This document shows, piece by piece, positions 1 through 7,859 of a DNA stretch of 12,137 nt. Each line of letters starts with the position of its first letter. Positions within the stretch are counted from its first letter, which is position 1. The position numbers and the translations under genes are program-made. This DNA is from Jimgerdemannia flammicorona (Eukaryota; Mucoromycota; Endogonomycetes; Endogonales; Endogonaceae): NCBI GenBank assembly GCA_003990745.1, contig RBNI01005784.1, positions 1 through 12,137 of the forward strand, in the 5' to 3' direction. The notes beneath the pieces are model-generated. The model was not told the origin of the DNA. It saw only the letters and a list, made by a program, of their open reading frames with translations, and made no database searches.

Positions 1-322
1 CCCCCCCCCTCATCTCTCTTTAACACAGAATATCATTTCCCGGTGGCTCATTGGCGACTGGCCCTCACGGAGGTTCGCTTAATTACGATTCTGACTATCT
101 CTGTTTTCTTTTTTTAACAATCTGTATCACTTTCGGAGCCCTTATCAGGACGCCGGACGCATCGCGGTTTCACAGCCAATCAGATAAAGTCGCCTGCCTA
201 TTTCGCCTCGTCATGTTAACAATACGACGAAGCACGAGCTTGTAGAAATTTGCATATCCGAGCCCTTTCAAATTATAAGCCCAGAGTATACAAACTAGTT
301 GCTTCGTAACTACGGAATGGTA
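1..322. other. Flanking sequence outside the retrotransposons, no gene recognised
   Basis: This stretch has ordinary base composition and contains CpG dinucleotides, the last at about 313. The following 3 kb has none. A short C run opens the window. A 64-codon ORF at 51-245 shows no motif and I do not call it. The abrupt loss of CpG just after this segment, next to a TGTGAC LTR-like start at 323, suggests that this is the sequence into which the old element inserted, either host DNA or another repeat. Confidence 0.5.
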
Positions 323-1139
323 TGTGACAAGCAAACATTATAGATAGCCAGATGACATGCAAAACACCCAGCCTAGTTACCCCACATAGTTACCCCTTGT
401 GCCACCACAACATAAATAGCTGACATACTAAATTAGGATAAATTTCATGGATACAGGGTCTGAGGGAACACCTGTGCCCTGAAGGAACACCTTTCCCCTG
501 AAGGAATACTATCTTAAATTAGCCTTACTGTACATTTTATAATTTTCCACATAGCAATCAGCTAGCAATCACAACTGTATAAAATACCCCAGTGACAAGA
601 GTAAATAGACCTCAGTCTGAAAAGTTAAAGAAAAACAAAAGCCTATTATCTGTCAAGAAGTTATGAGCTTTCTTTTTCACTCTGGTTTACTTTCTGATAT
701 AAAGAAGAAGTCTGTAATATTAGAAAAAGACTTTCATTTTGATATACTTATCAGATTAAGTCTGAATTTAAGAACTCTACCATTTTGAACTTGAAGTTCA
801 CCATTTCTTACCTCAGTTATTGAATTATATACACCTTTACAGTGAACTCATTCATGCAAATAAAGCAGTCAATTGATATAACTCAGTTAAGAGAAGTCTG
901 CTGATTTTGAAGAATGTGAGAATTTTACCAATTTTGCTATATTATACAGAAACTGCATCAGTAATAAATCTGTATCATCTGAGAAGTCTGTCTATTCCAC
1001 CTAATTAGGAAACTGCCTAAATTTATCTATATTATATGAACTAAAAAACTTTTACTTTTAGAATATAACTAAGAGCTCAAGTCAATCTATATAGTAGTCT
1101 CAGCCTTGTAATTTACCTCCATTGAGCAGCTACATTATA
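323..1139 (+). repeat. 5' LTR of the old element (decayed)
   Basis: The LTR starts TGTGAC at 323, like the young LTR. It ends at the decayed ctacattata, which matches the ctacattaca end of the young 5' LTR with one C-to-T change. It contains the block shared by all three LTRs: tagcaa, TATAAAAT at 578-585, a cccagt-type segment, and a degraded polyadenylation-like AATAGA before cctcagt. The length is about 817 bp, so U5 is much longer than in the young element. Both ends are inferred from alignment by eye because the matching 3' LTR lies outside the window. Confidence 0.65.
459..509 (+). repeat. 19-bp tandem repeat, about 2.7 copies, in old-LTR U3
   Basis: Three successive units start at 459, 478 and 497 and share the pattern cctgaaggaacacct, with small changes. 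Just upstream, tagttacccc occurs twice (374-395). These are probably U3 repeats of the old LTR. No function can be assigned. Confidence 0.6.
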
Positions 1140-1160
1140 TTTGGGGGCTCAACTGGGAAG
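1140..1160 (+). promoter_or_regulatory. Primer-binding-site-like segment of the old element
   Basis: Directly after the proposed LTR end lies tttgggggctcaactggga. It sits in the same place as TTGGTGCCCATTGG in the young element and begins TGG, as required to pair with a tRNA CCA end. I cannot name the tRNA. The G-rich stretch stands out in an otherwise AT-rich region. Confidence 0.5.
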
Positions 1161-1759
1161 ATTTTTCAAATCTATGTAACTTTTAAGCTTATAAAAACTC
1201 TAAAACCAAACTAAATATATTTGATATAATACCAATCTCTGCTATTATAGAAGAATAAATCATCTGTAATATTTGCACAGAAAGAGAAGTAATTACCTCA
1301 AGACTTACCAACTATCCAGTATCAGAAGGATCCCAATCAAAGGTCAGTATAGCATAAAATCCTCAACTAGTACCAGCTTAATCACTAAGAGTTCAGCTTA
1401 TAAATATTTCAGAAGTATCAGTAGACTTATTACTAAGAGATTTGACTCAGCTAGATAATATAAAAGACTCAGCTTGAACTTTGACAAACTTATACTAGAA
1501 CTTAAAGATTATATTATCCAATTTCCATTTCTCTTAGAAGTCTAACCTATCTCATCTTTAGCTGAATCAGTAGATTCTCTAAGCTCAGTGTCTTTAAGAA
1601 TACCAAGAGAAGTATAAGTACTTTAAAGAATAAGTATATATCCTTCAATCACCTCAACTTACAGTAGTTCAACCAGACTTAGTATATGTATTTATAATAA
1701 GTAAAACAGATTTAGAAACTGAAGAAAACTAGAAAATAGTGATAATGAAATAGTAGTAC

Positions 1760-1833
<74 letters not shown>

Positions 1834-1849
1834 ATAATAATAATATTAC
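1161..1849 (+). other. Leader and upstream gag region of the old element, no readable gene
   Basis: This is AT-rich, CpG-free sequence with scattered ctcagct-type words and stops in every frame. A 61-codon ORF at 1273-1458 has no recognisable motif and is not called. By position this is the untranslated leader plus the N-terminal Gag coding region, too decayed to align by eye. Confidence 0.55.
1764..1845 (+). repeat. 68-base poly(A) run followed by (TAA)n microsatellite
   Basis: An uninterrupted A run covers 1764-1831 and is followed by about five TAA units. It lies inside the old element upstream of recognisable gag, so it is not a 3' poly(A) tail of this element. It may be simple-repeat growth in AT-rich decayed DNA, the tail of a retroposed sequence, or partly an assembly artefact, since homopolymer length is unreliable. 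Confidence 0.9.
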
Positions 1850-3284
1850 CATTACTTATATTTATAGAGTATCCAGAAGAATATCTAAGGAAATTTCTAG
1901 ATGCTTATAAAGAAATCACATCTCTAAAAGACCTTACTTCTAGAAGATAAATGTAGTTTTCAAAGCACAACTAAGAGAGCAAGCTTAAGGAATATTAATC
2001 AAAATATTAAATAATCTGAACTTTAATCTAGAATGAGCCATAACTGAAATATACTATTATGTAGATAAAGCCATCTTCTACTGGCTTATAGAGAAGTATA
2101 TAGAATAGAAAACATTTTACAAAGTCCAAGAATCCATTATGAGCTTATAGATGAATCTTAGAAATTTAATATATATTACAAATTATAATGCTATCAACTA
2201 AGATATCATTAGTCTAATGACCTTTATGAATAGTATCTCTTCCAATATTGCTCAATATGTCTACACCCTTATCATCAAGAAGTCTGATAAATAAGTAAAT
2301 ACTGCTCAAAGATACTTTCATATCAAGCAAGAAACTAATGAAATGATAATAAGAAAGAAGATAAAGAAGATCTCTTTATCCAGACCCTCTAAGGAATCCT
2401 CCAAGGAATCCTAATTGAAAAGGAGCCAGTAAAAAAATAGAGAAAAAATAAAATAAAATTCAAGACCTTATCTCTAAACTAGTCTAATTGGTTGACCAAA
2501 TCAAAAAAAACTCACCATATATAATAATTAGAGCTATCTATAAGACAACATAGAGTATATACTACAAAAAATTCAAGACTATTTATCTAGAGACAATAGA
2601 AGCTACCAGCTATAAGAAAAAAGAAAATATCTACTCTGAGATAGAGCCAAGTCCAACACTTCTACTGTAGACAGTCTTGATACTATACAATAGGATGTAA
2701 TATAAAAAAAAATACTAAAAAGACTCAAAGTTACCAAATCAAATGAATGTAACTCAGTATAAGAAGACTGAAGCCTACCTTGTAGAATACTTTAAAGAAA
2801 GTAGTCCTGAAGACTATAGTTATCCAGACCTATACTTAATCAAAATTATCTTTAAGAAGATAGTCTATCCTGCTGAGAAAAGAAAGACATTAGTAAGAAG
2901 GCCATCAAGAAGTATAAGTAAAAGAACCATTCAGAAAAAAGATAGAGAAGATGATCTTGGAAATTATAACTTATAGAAAAAATCTTCTATATAAATACAT
3001 ATAAAGAGAGGAGTAGGAAGAATAAAAGCTAATACTCTCAAAGCCTAAGAAGAAGTACATTCCCAAGACCATATCCTGAGATATCTACAATAAAGTCTGG
3101 TAAAAGATTCAATAAGATAAGATAGAAGTCCCTCTTCTTTAGTTCCTATAATTAACATCTACTGGAGTTTAAAATAAATTATTGAGAACTACCAGGTCTA
3201 GTACTAGCTATATCTTAATATCACAATAATAACTAGTCCCAACTATAATCCAGGCTACTGAAAGATATGTCAGTATATATCTAT
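1850..3284 (+). pseudogene. gag: Decayed gag and start of pro of the old Ty3/gypsy element
   Basis: No frame stays open, but similarity to the young Gag can be followed piece by piece. Around 2170-2350 a frame reads a TNYNAI-like segment, then MTFMNS, then TAQRYFHIKQ. This parallels LTDYADAI, ATFMKG and YAQRYW of the young Gag. At 2657-2698 is a ruined CCHC knuckle. A 77-codon ORF (2743-2976, frame 1) follows and contains YPAEKRKT. It corresponds by position to the basic linker after the young knuckle, so I treat it as a fragment and not a gene. The usable frame changes between these pieces, so indels occurred as well as stops. The gene runs to the young insertion at 3284. Similarity was judged by eye. 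Confidence 0.7.
2657..2698 (+). other. Ruined CCHC zinc knuckle of the old gag
   Basis: The codons read H-F-Y-C-R-Q-S-stop-Y-Y-T-I-G-C. The spacing fits C-x2-C-x4-H-x4-C if the first Cys is now His, one Gly is now a stop, and the knuckle His is now Tyr (CAC to TAC). The second and last Cys remain. The young element has the intact form at 4633-4674. Confidence 0.6.
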
Positions 3285-3396
3285 TGTGACGGTCAATCCG
3301 AATTAGTAATCTGAATCAGGGGGAATTAGACATTTGATCGCGGTATCTGAATCCAATTCCCAGTATAGTATAGCCTTATAGTTAGCCAAGTCTCCA

Positions 3397-3487
3397 ATTT
3401 AGACAATGTCGAAATATCTTGACACTTGTGAAATTGATGACCCGATATAGTATAGCATTTAGACAATGTCGAAAAGTCTCAACACTT
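3397..3487 (+). repeat. 31-bp direct repeat in U3, 60-bp period
   Basis: The segment atttagacaatgtcgaaa followed by a tct..acactt end occurs at 3397-3427 and 3457-3487. Each copy is preceded at some distance by atagtatagc. The pair is kept in the 3' LTR at 9653-9682 and 9712-9742. Such U3 repeats often act as enhancer-like elements; that role is inference here. Confidence 0.75.
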
Positions 3488-3540
3488 ACTAAATGACTCA
3501 TAAACTTAGCCGCATAACTTAGCTATCACATATGTAGCTA

Positions 3541-3588
3541 GCAAACCTGTATAAATAACCCAGTATCTTAGAGTGAATAAACCTCAGA
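3541..3588 (+). promoter_or_regulatory. LTR core promoter block with TATA box and AATAAA signal
   Basis: The block reads gcaaacctg, TATAAATA (3550-3557), cccagtatcttagagtg, AATAAA (3576-3581), cctcag. The same order recurs at 9791-9838 in the 3' LTR, in reverse at about 11462-11511, and in decayed form at about 561-615. Conservation across three diverged LTRs that otherwise differ in length and sequence supports a promoter and 3'-end-processing role. Transcription probably starts just downstream of TATAAATA. Confidence 0.7.
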
Positions 3589-3762
3589 TCGAAATAGTTC
3601 AAAGCAAAGAGAAAGCAAAGGAACTAGTAAGCCTGCGGGCAGATACACTTCGAACTCACCCACCCCTGTATACTGAGGACTCCATGGAGTCAAAGAAGAT
3701 CAAGAATTCAAGATACAGAATCTGACGTACTTACAAGGCTAAGTGTCCACTACATTACAACT

Positions 3763-3779
3763 TGGTGCCCATTGGCTGG
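3763..3779 (+). promoter_or_regulatory. Primer-binding site of the young element
   Basis: Three bases after the LTR end lies TGGTGCCCATTGGCTGG. It begins TGG, complementary to the CCA end of a tRNA, as expected for minus-strand priming. I cannot identify the tRNA with confidence. No complement of this segment was seen near the predicted RNA 5' end, so self-priming of the Tf1 type is not supported. Confidence 0.65.
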
Positions 3780-3861
3780 TGATTCAAGACAAATCCCTCA
3801 CTTTCAAGCTGAACAATGAACAACCACTACCACAAGAACTCACACAACACAATCAGACAAA

Positions 3862-4782
3862 ATGGACATGAGACCACCTATATTCCACAGATATACTTCA
3901 GATGAATCAATCGTCACCTTCATAGATGATTTTGAGCAGTATGCTGCTGCTAGGATCTTAACTACAGCACAGCAAGTAGCCCTCATGCCCTACAGCCTAT
4001 GAGGACCTGCAAGAGCAGTATTCACAGCTGTAACCCATGCAGGAAATGATGCCAATGCTATACTAAATGCACAGAAGACCTGGCTCCGGAATACCTATTA
4101 CACAGATGAGATCAAGCAAGCCCTGAAGGACCAGCTCAATACAACATGTCAAGGAATGAGCGAGGACCCAAACACATTCTTCACAAGAATCCGATATCAG
4201 ATAATCCTCACGGATTATGCTGATGCCATCCGAGACCAAGTAGCGGAGGCAACCTTCATGAAAGGAGTTCACCCAGAGATAGCCTTGGCCATCCACTCAT
4301 CACCAGTAGTCCTGGATCTGGCACAAAAGGTCACCTATGCTCAGCGATATTGGATAGCCAGACATCCACAAGACCACACAATGGAAAGAGTGACTGGAGT
4401 TAGAATTGAAGCACCCAAGCCAACTAGTGTGATCCCTACCACTATGATCAATCGAAACACACCTCAGCCAAGAGCTACAGAACAACAGAGAAACAGCAAT
4501 CTTATGGAGGAACTTACCAAGCAGTTTGCCGAAATGACTGCTCACCTTGGAGATGTGGTAAAGGAAATCAGAGGAAGAGATCGCTGCCCAATTCAGAAGT
4601 TTGCTGCCACCTCAGATAAGAAGAAAGGTACCTGCTATAGCTGTGGAGAAGAAGGCCACTACTCATATGAATGTATGAGTGAAACCAAGCGCAAGGCCCA
4701 GCCAAGCAATGCTACTACTAGAAATAAGGAGCAAGCCAACATCATCACCTTCGAGGAGATTGGAGATTCAGACAAGGAATAG
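3862..4782 (+). pseudogene. gag: Gag (capsid/nucleocapsid) of the young element, broken by stops
   Basis: Gag forms the virus-like particle and binds the element RNA. The ATG at 3862 is the first in frame after a stop at 3817-3819 and has A at -3 and G at +4. The frame gives a retrotransposon Gag-like capsid region (FIDDFEQY near residue 20, later a TYAQRYW segment). It ends with one CCHC zinc knuckle at 4633-4674 (C-x2-C-x4-H-x4-C) and a basic/acidic tail. A TGA at codon 47 (4000-4002), between YSL and GPARA, is most simply a CGA-to-TGA change. The TAG at 4780-4782 is also compatible with CAG to TAG, and the same frame stays coding-like downstream. Gag and Pol were therefore probably one frame, unless this TAG is a genuine read-through stop. 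Confidence 0.9.
4633..4674 (+). other. CCHC zinc knuckle in Gag
   Basis: The residues CYSCGEEGHYSYEC match the nucleocapsid pattern C-x2-C-x4-H-x4-C exactly. The family role is binding of the genomic RNA during packaging. All four zinc ligands are intact. Confidence 0.95.
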
Positions 4783-5565
4783 GAGGCCTATCCTGCTCAG
4801 ACCACTAAGAAGGATGTTTGCAAGAAACCCTACAAGAGACTACCAGGAAAACCCAAGAAGAACCCAGTGGAAAAGCAGATAGAAACAACCACAGAAAGCC
4901 AAGCTGAAGAAATGGATCAAGACATAGAGCTTAAGCAAGCAGTCCAAGATATCATCCGAGGAACCACTCCAGCAAGTGAAGGAGAAAAGGAGAAGAAGCT
5001 TCACAAGACCAAGACTTTCAAGTATGATATCTTCAAAGATCTCAGCCAACAAAAAGTCAATGCAACCTTCGGCCAGCTGGCAGAAATCCCCACATTCAGG
5101 CAGCAAATGAGATTTGGACTGGCAGAAACCACCAAGGAGTAAGGTTGGAAGATAACGGAGGCCAACAATGTCCAAGAAGACTCTGGAGAAGAAAGTGAAG
5201 ACAACCACAAGACTTCTGCCTATGCAACATGCCAAATCGAAGACAGAATCTTTGAAGCCATCATAGATACAGGAGCAGGAGGATGTCTCCTCAGCAAGAA
5301 AGCAGTAGACCGCTTAGGATGGGAGATCGAAGAAGCAATCAAGCTGGTATTCGTCACAGCAGATGGCACAAGAGCCACCCCTCTGGGAAAGATCCGAGAT
5401 GTTCCCATCAAGTTCGGAGGAGCAACCATTCTGGTTGATGTGATTGTAACCAATGCAACCAATTATGACATCCTCATCAGCAACCAGTGGCTTCACAAAG
5501 CCAGAGCAATAATCAATCTGAATGCTCAGAAGATGCAGATTGTCTACCAAGGACAAAAGATGTGA
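4783..5565 (+). pseudogene. pro: Gag-Pol linker and aspartic protease (PR)
   Basis: The frame of gag continues through a charged, Lys/Glu-rich linker (about 4783-5200) with no recognised fold. A retropepsin-type aspartic protease follows. Its active site is IIDTGAGG, with the catalytic Asp at 5266-5268. It is followed by TADGT and a flap-like region, an LG-containing segment, and a YDILISNQWL segment. That last segment matches the ILG-x-DWL region typical of Ty3/gypsy proteases. Two stops break it: TAA at 5140-5142 (likely CAA) before PR, and TGA at 5563-5565 (likely CGA) just after the PR core. PR would cut Gag-Pol into mature proteins as a homodimer. The active-site triplet itself is intact. 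Confidence 0.88.
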
Positions 5566-5733
5566 ATTCCTATCAATGTTAACAAAGGAGTGCTCCCCAA
5601 GATGGAGGAAGAAGAAGGTGAGCAAGAGGAAGCCTACATGGTAACCATGCAGAAAAAGAAAAAGAAAGTCGGATGGATGAGTGAAGAGGAATGGTGCAAG
5701 AAGATTGAAGAAGGATATGCGCCACAAGGAGTC

Positions 5734-5790
5734 TGCCCCCATGGAATCAAGATGTACTGTATGGAGCATGTCAATGATTGCTACCAATGC
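5734..5790 (+). other. Cys/His-rich cluster between protease and dUTPase
   Basis: The spacing is C-x-H-x5-C-x2-H-x3-C-x2-C: four Cys and two His in 19 residues. This could bind zinc. It is separate from the Gag knuckle and from the integrase zinc finger. I do not recognise it as a named retroelement domain. A possible counterpart in the old element (about 10550-10575, Cys-Asp-Cys-Cys-Tyr) is weak. Confidence 0.6.
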
Positions 5791-5934
5791 ACCAGTGGAA
5801 TCAAGAAGATCCACTATGAAAGAAAACCGAAGGTTCTCGGAGAACAGGCCAGAAGAAACAAGGAAGAGGAGGAAGATGATGAACCACCAGCCCTCCTAGA
5901 AGACAGCGACGATGAAGAAGAGATCAAGGTCAAG

Positions 5935-6352
5935 ATTCGGAAAATTCATCCTGATGCAGTTCTACCAGAATACAAGTCGGAAAATGCAGCCGGAATGGAT
6001 ATCACCACAGTAGAGGAATCTGTAATGGAGCCCCAGACAACCACCCTGCTCACAACTGGACTGGAGATGGCCATTCCAAAAAACCACGTTGGAATTCTCA
6101 AAACAAGAAGCAACCTAGCAAAAAGCGAAATCACCATTGAAGGAGGAGTCATTGATTCGGACTATACTGGGGAAATACTACTCATTGCTAAGAATCACAA
6201 TCCTACCATTACATTCCTGGTCAAGAAGAAGGATCAGCTGGTGCAGATGCTGATCTTCCCAGTTCTACAACCAAAGATCATGGAAGTCAAGAAGTTGCAG
6301 GAAACAGAGAGAGGAAGGAAAGGATTCAGATCCACAGGAAGAGGAGTATTTG
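5935..6352 (+). other. dUTPase (dUTP pyrophosphatase) domain within Pol
   Basis: The domain would hydrolyse dUTP to dUMP and PPi, keeping uracil out of the cDNA. All five motifs of the trimeric dUTPase family are present in order. They are AGMDITT (motif 1, about 5989), TRSNLA (motif 2, about 6103), GGVIDSDYTGEI with the motif-3 Asp and Tyr (about 6142-6177), KKDQLVQMLIFPV (motif 4, about 6226), and RGRKGFRSTGR (motif 5, about 6310-6342). Motif 5 normally reads GFGSTG. The Arg here fits TTCGGA to TTCAGA, a CpG-to-CpA change. No stop falls inside the domain. Its place between PR and RT differs from the lentiviral position between RNase H and IN. Confidence 0.93.
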
Positions 6353-7022
6353 CCAGCATCAAAATCACCAAATTAGATCACAAGAAGGAGGAAACCACAA
6401 CCAAGCACAGCTACACTATTGGGAATGAGTTTCCACTCAAGAAAGAACTCAAGAAGATACTCTATGAATTCGAGGATGTCCTCGCCACAGATTTCAAGGA
6501 TATCAAAGGGAAGACCCCACACTACTACCATGATGTGGATATAGGAGACACCAAACCAATTTATCAGAAAGCAAGACCCATCCTGCCAGTCTACCATGAA
6601 TGGCTCAGAGAAGAAATCAAGCAGATAGAAGAAGCCGGTATCATCAAAGAAGCCAGTAGTCCTTGGGCTTCACCAGTCGTACTAGCCCTGAAGAAAGGAA
6701 GCAAGCCAGGAGAATTCACACCAAGACTCTGTACCGATTATAGAAAGCTCAACTCGATTACCAAGAAGGATTGCCAACCACTACCCCTTATCAGCGATAT
6801 CCTCGTAACTCTGGGAGACGAAGCACAGTACTACAGCACCTTGGACTTATACTCAGGATTCTATCAAATTGGTCTCACAGAAGCAGTGAGTGAGAAATCA
6901 GCTTTCATCACCCCAGACAGAACCTATGTCTACCTGCGAATGCCATTCGGAATGTGCAATGCACCAGCAAGCTTCCAGCGAATGATGAACAAAATCTTCT
7001 GCTATGACAGGGGAGATGGATG

Positions 7023-7859
7023 ATGGTATATGTAGACGATGTAATCATCTACAGCAAGAGAGCTGAAGAACATCTGCAGCACATCCAGTAGATGATGGAA
7101 AGGTTGAGGAAGCATGGTCTTTACATCAAACTGAAGAAATGCAAGTTTGCGGAAATTGAGATCTCTTACCTTGGACATGTTATCAACCAAGATGGAACAC
7201 ATATGGACCCCCTCAAGATATAGGCAGTAGCAGCATATCCAAGACCCACTACAGTCACTGAAGCCCAAGCCTTCATGGGACTCGCCTCCTACTATCGCAG
7301 ATTTATTTGAGGATTTTCCAACATTGCAGACCCAATTTACGAACTCAACAAGAAGGATATCAAGTTCCAATGGACTGGCAGGCAACAAAAAGCATTCGAT
7401 GAACTCAAGGTCAGGCTGACCCAGGCAACCATCCTTAGAAGACCCGATTGGACTCAAGAATTTATCCTACAGACGGATGCAAGCACACAAGGACTTGGAG
7501 CAGTCCTGGCCCAGAAGAAGGACAAAGTAGAGTATCTCATCGCATACCTGAGCCGAGGAACCAGAGGAGCTGAAAAAGAATATGAATCCTACAAGTTGGA
7601 ATGCCTCGCGGTCATCTGGGCTGTGGAAAAGTTCCACTACTACCTCGCTAGAAGACACTTCACTATCCAGACAGACCACTCAGCCCTCACCTGGCTACTG
7701 ACCACCGGACAACCCAAAGGAATCTATGCCAGATGGATCATGAAGTTACAAGCCTATGATGTAACAATCGTACACTGCCCAGGAAGAACCAATACCAATG
7801 CAGATGCCCTCTCACGGATACTCCGAAACACCTCCAACCAGCAAATCAATCATGAATAA
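7023..7859 (+). pseudogene. pol: Pol segment: RT palm/thumb (YVDD) and RNase H
   Basis: This continues RT after the frameshift. VYVDDVIIYS carries the two catalytic Asp at 7035-7040. RT thumb and connection features follow: KKCKF, YLGHVI, an FMGLASYYRRFI region and the FQWT segment. RNase H then follows with catalytic-type residues: QTDAS (Asp 7476-7478), the Glu of KLECLAVIWA, QTDHSALTW, and NADALSR near the end. Stops at 7089 (TAG), 7221 (TAG) and 7308 (TGA) all fit C-to-T changes of CAG, CAG and CGA. The frame ends with TAA at 7857-7859. That stop overlaps the ATG at 7852 that would open the integrase frame, giving ATGAATAA. Confidence 0.93.

Larger units (their letters stand above)
323..3284 (+). 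mobile_element. Old decayed Ty3/gypsy LTR retrotransposon, 5' part
   Basis: This is the left half of an ancient LTR element. In order it holds an LTR (323-1139), a primer-binding-site-like segment, a leader with a poly(A) run, a decayed gag with a ruined CCHC knuckle, and the start of the pro region. It is broken at 3284 by the younger element and resumes at 10012. The distance from the last knuckle Cys (2698) to the decayed protease Asp position (about 10054), with the insertion removed, is about 625 bp. The younger element has 592 bp for the same interval, which supports one continuous ancestral element. Every reading frame is riddled with stops, and I found no CpG dinucleotide in it. Expression is not expected. 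Confidence 0.85.
3285..3759 (+). repeat. 5' LTR of the young element
   Basis: This 475-bp LTR starts TGTGACGG and ends TTACA. It matches 9541-10011 throughout. Aligned by eye I count about 25 transitions, 2 transversions and 3 small indels, one of them a 4-bp gap at tatgtagctag versus tagctag. U3 holds a 31-bp direct repeat. The TATA box is at 3550-3557 and AATAAA at 3576-3581, so R probably begins just upstream of or around AATAAA and U5 is about 170 bp. Confidence 0.97.
5566..7023 (+). pseudogene. pol: Pol segment: Cys/His module, dUTPase and N-terminal reverse transcriptase
   Basis: This is the longest open stretch of the element (about 486 codons), in the same frame as gag and PR. In order it has a Lys/Glu-rich start, a Cys/His-rich cluster (5734-5790), an acidic spacer, a dUTPase domain (about 5935-6352), and RT fingers and palm from about 6410. 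RT motifs are EAGIIKEASSPWASPVV, LCTDYRKLNSIT, STLDLYSGF with the first catalytic Asp at 6844-6846, and RMPFGMCNAPASFQRMM. The frame ends at TGA 7021-7023, just before the YVDD box, because of an indel near 7010-7024. One lost base restores the usual spacing between NKIF and VYVDD. No ATG is required, since it is part of a polyprotein. Confidence 0.93.

Noticed and set aside
51..245. 64-codon ORF in the left flank
   Set aside because: No motif and no conserved context; the length is within chance for this composition.
1273..1458. 61-codon ORF in the old element leader
   Set aside because: Low-complexity Ser/Thr/Lys/Arg translation in decayed, CpG-free DNA; no Ty3/gypsy similarity seen.
5314..5814. 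166-codon minus-strand ORF opposite protease/Cys-His region
   Set aside because: Antisense shadow of a clearly coding plus-strand frame; hydrophobic runs reflect the Lys/Glu-rich sense strand.
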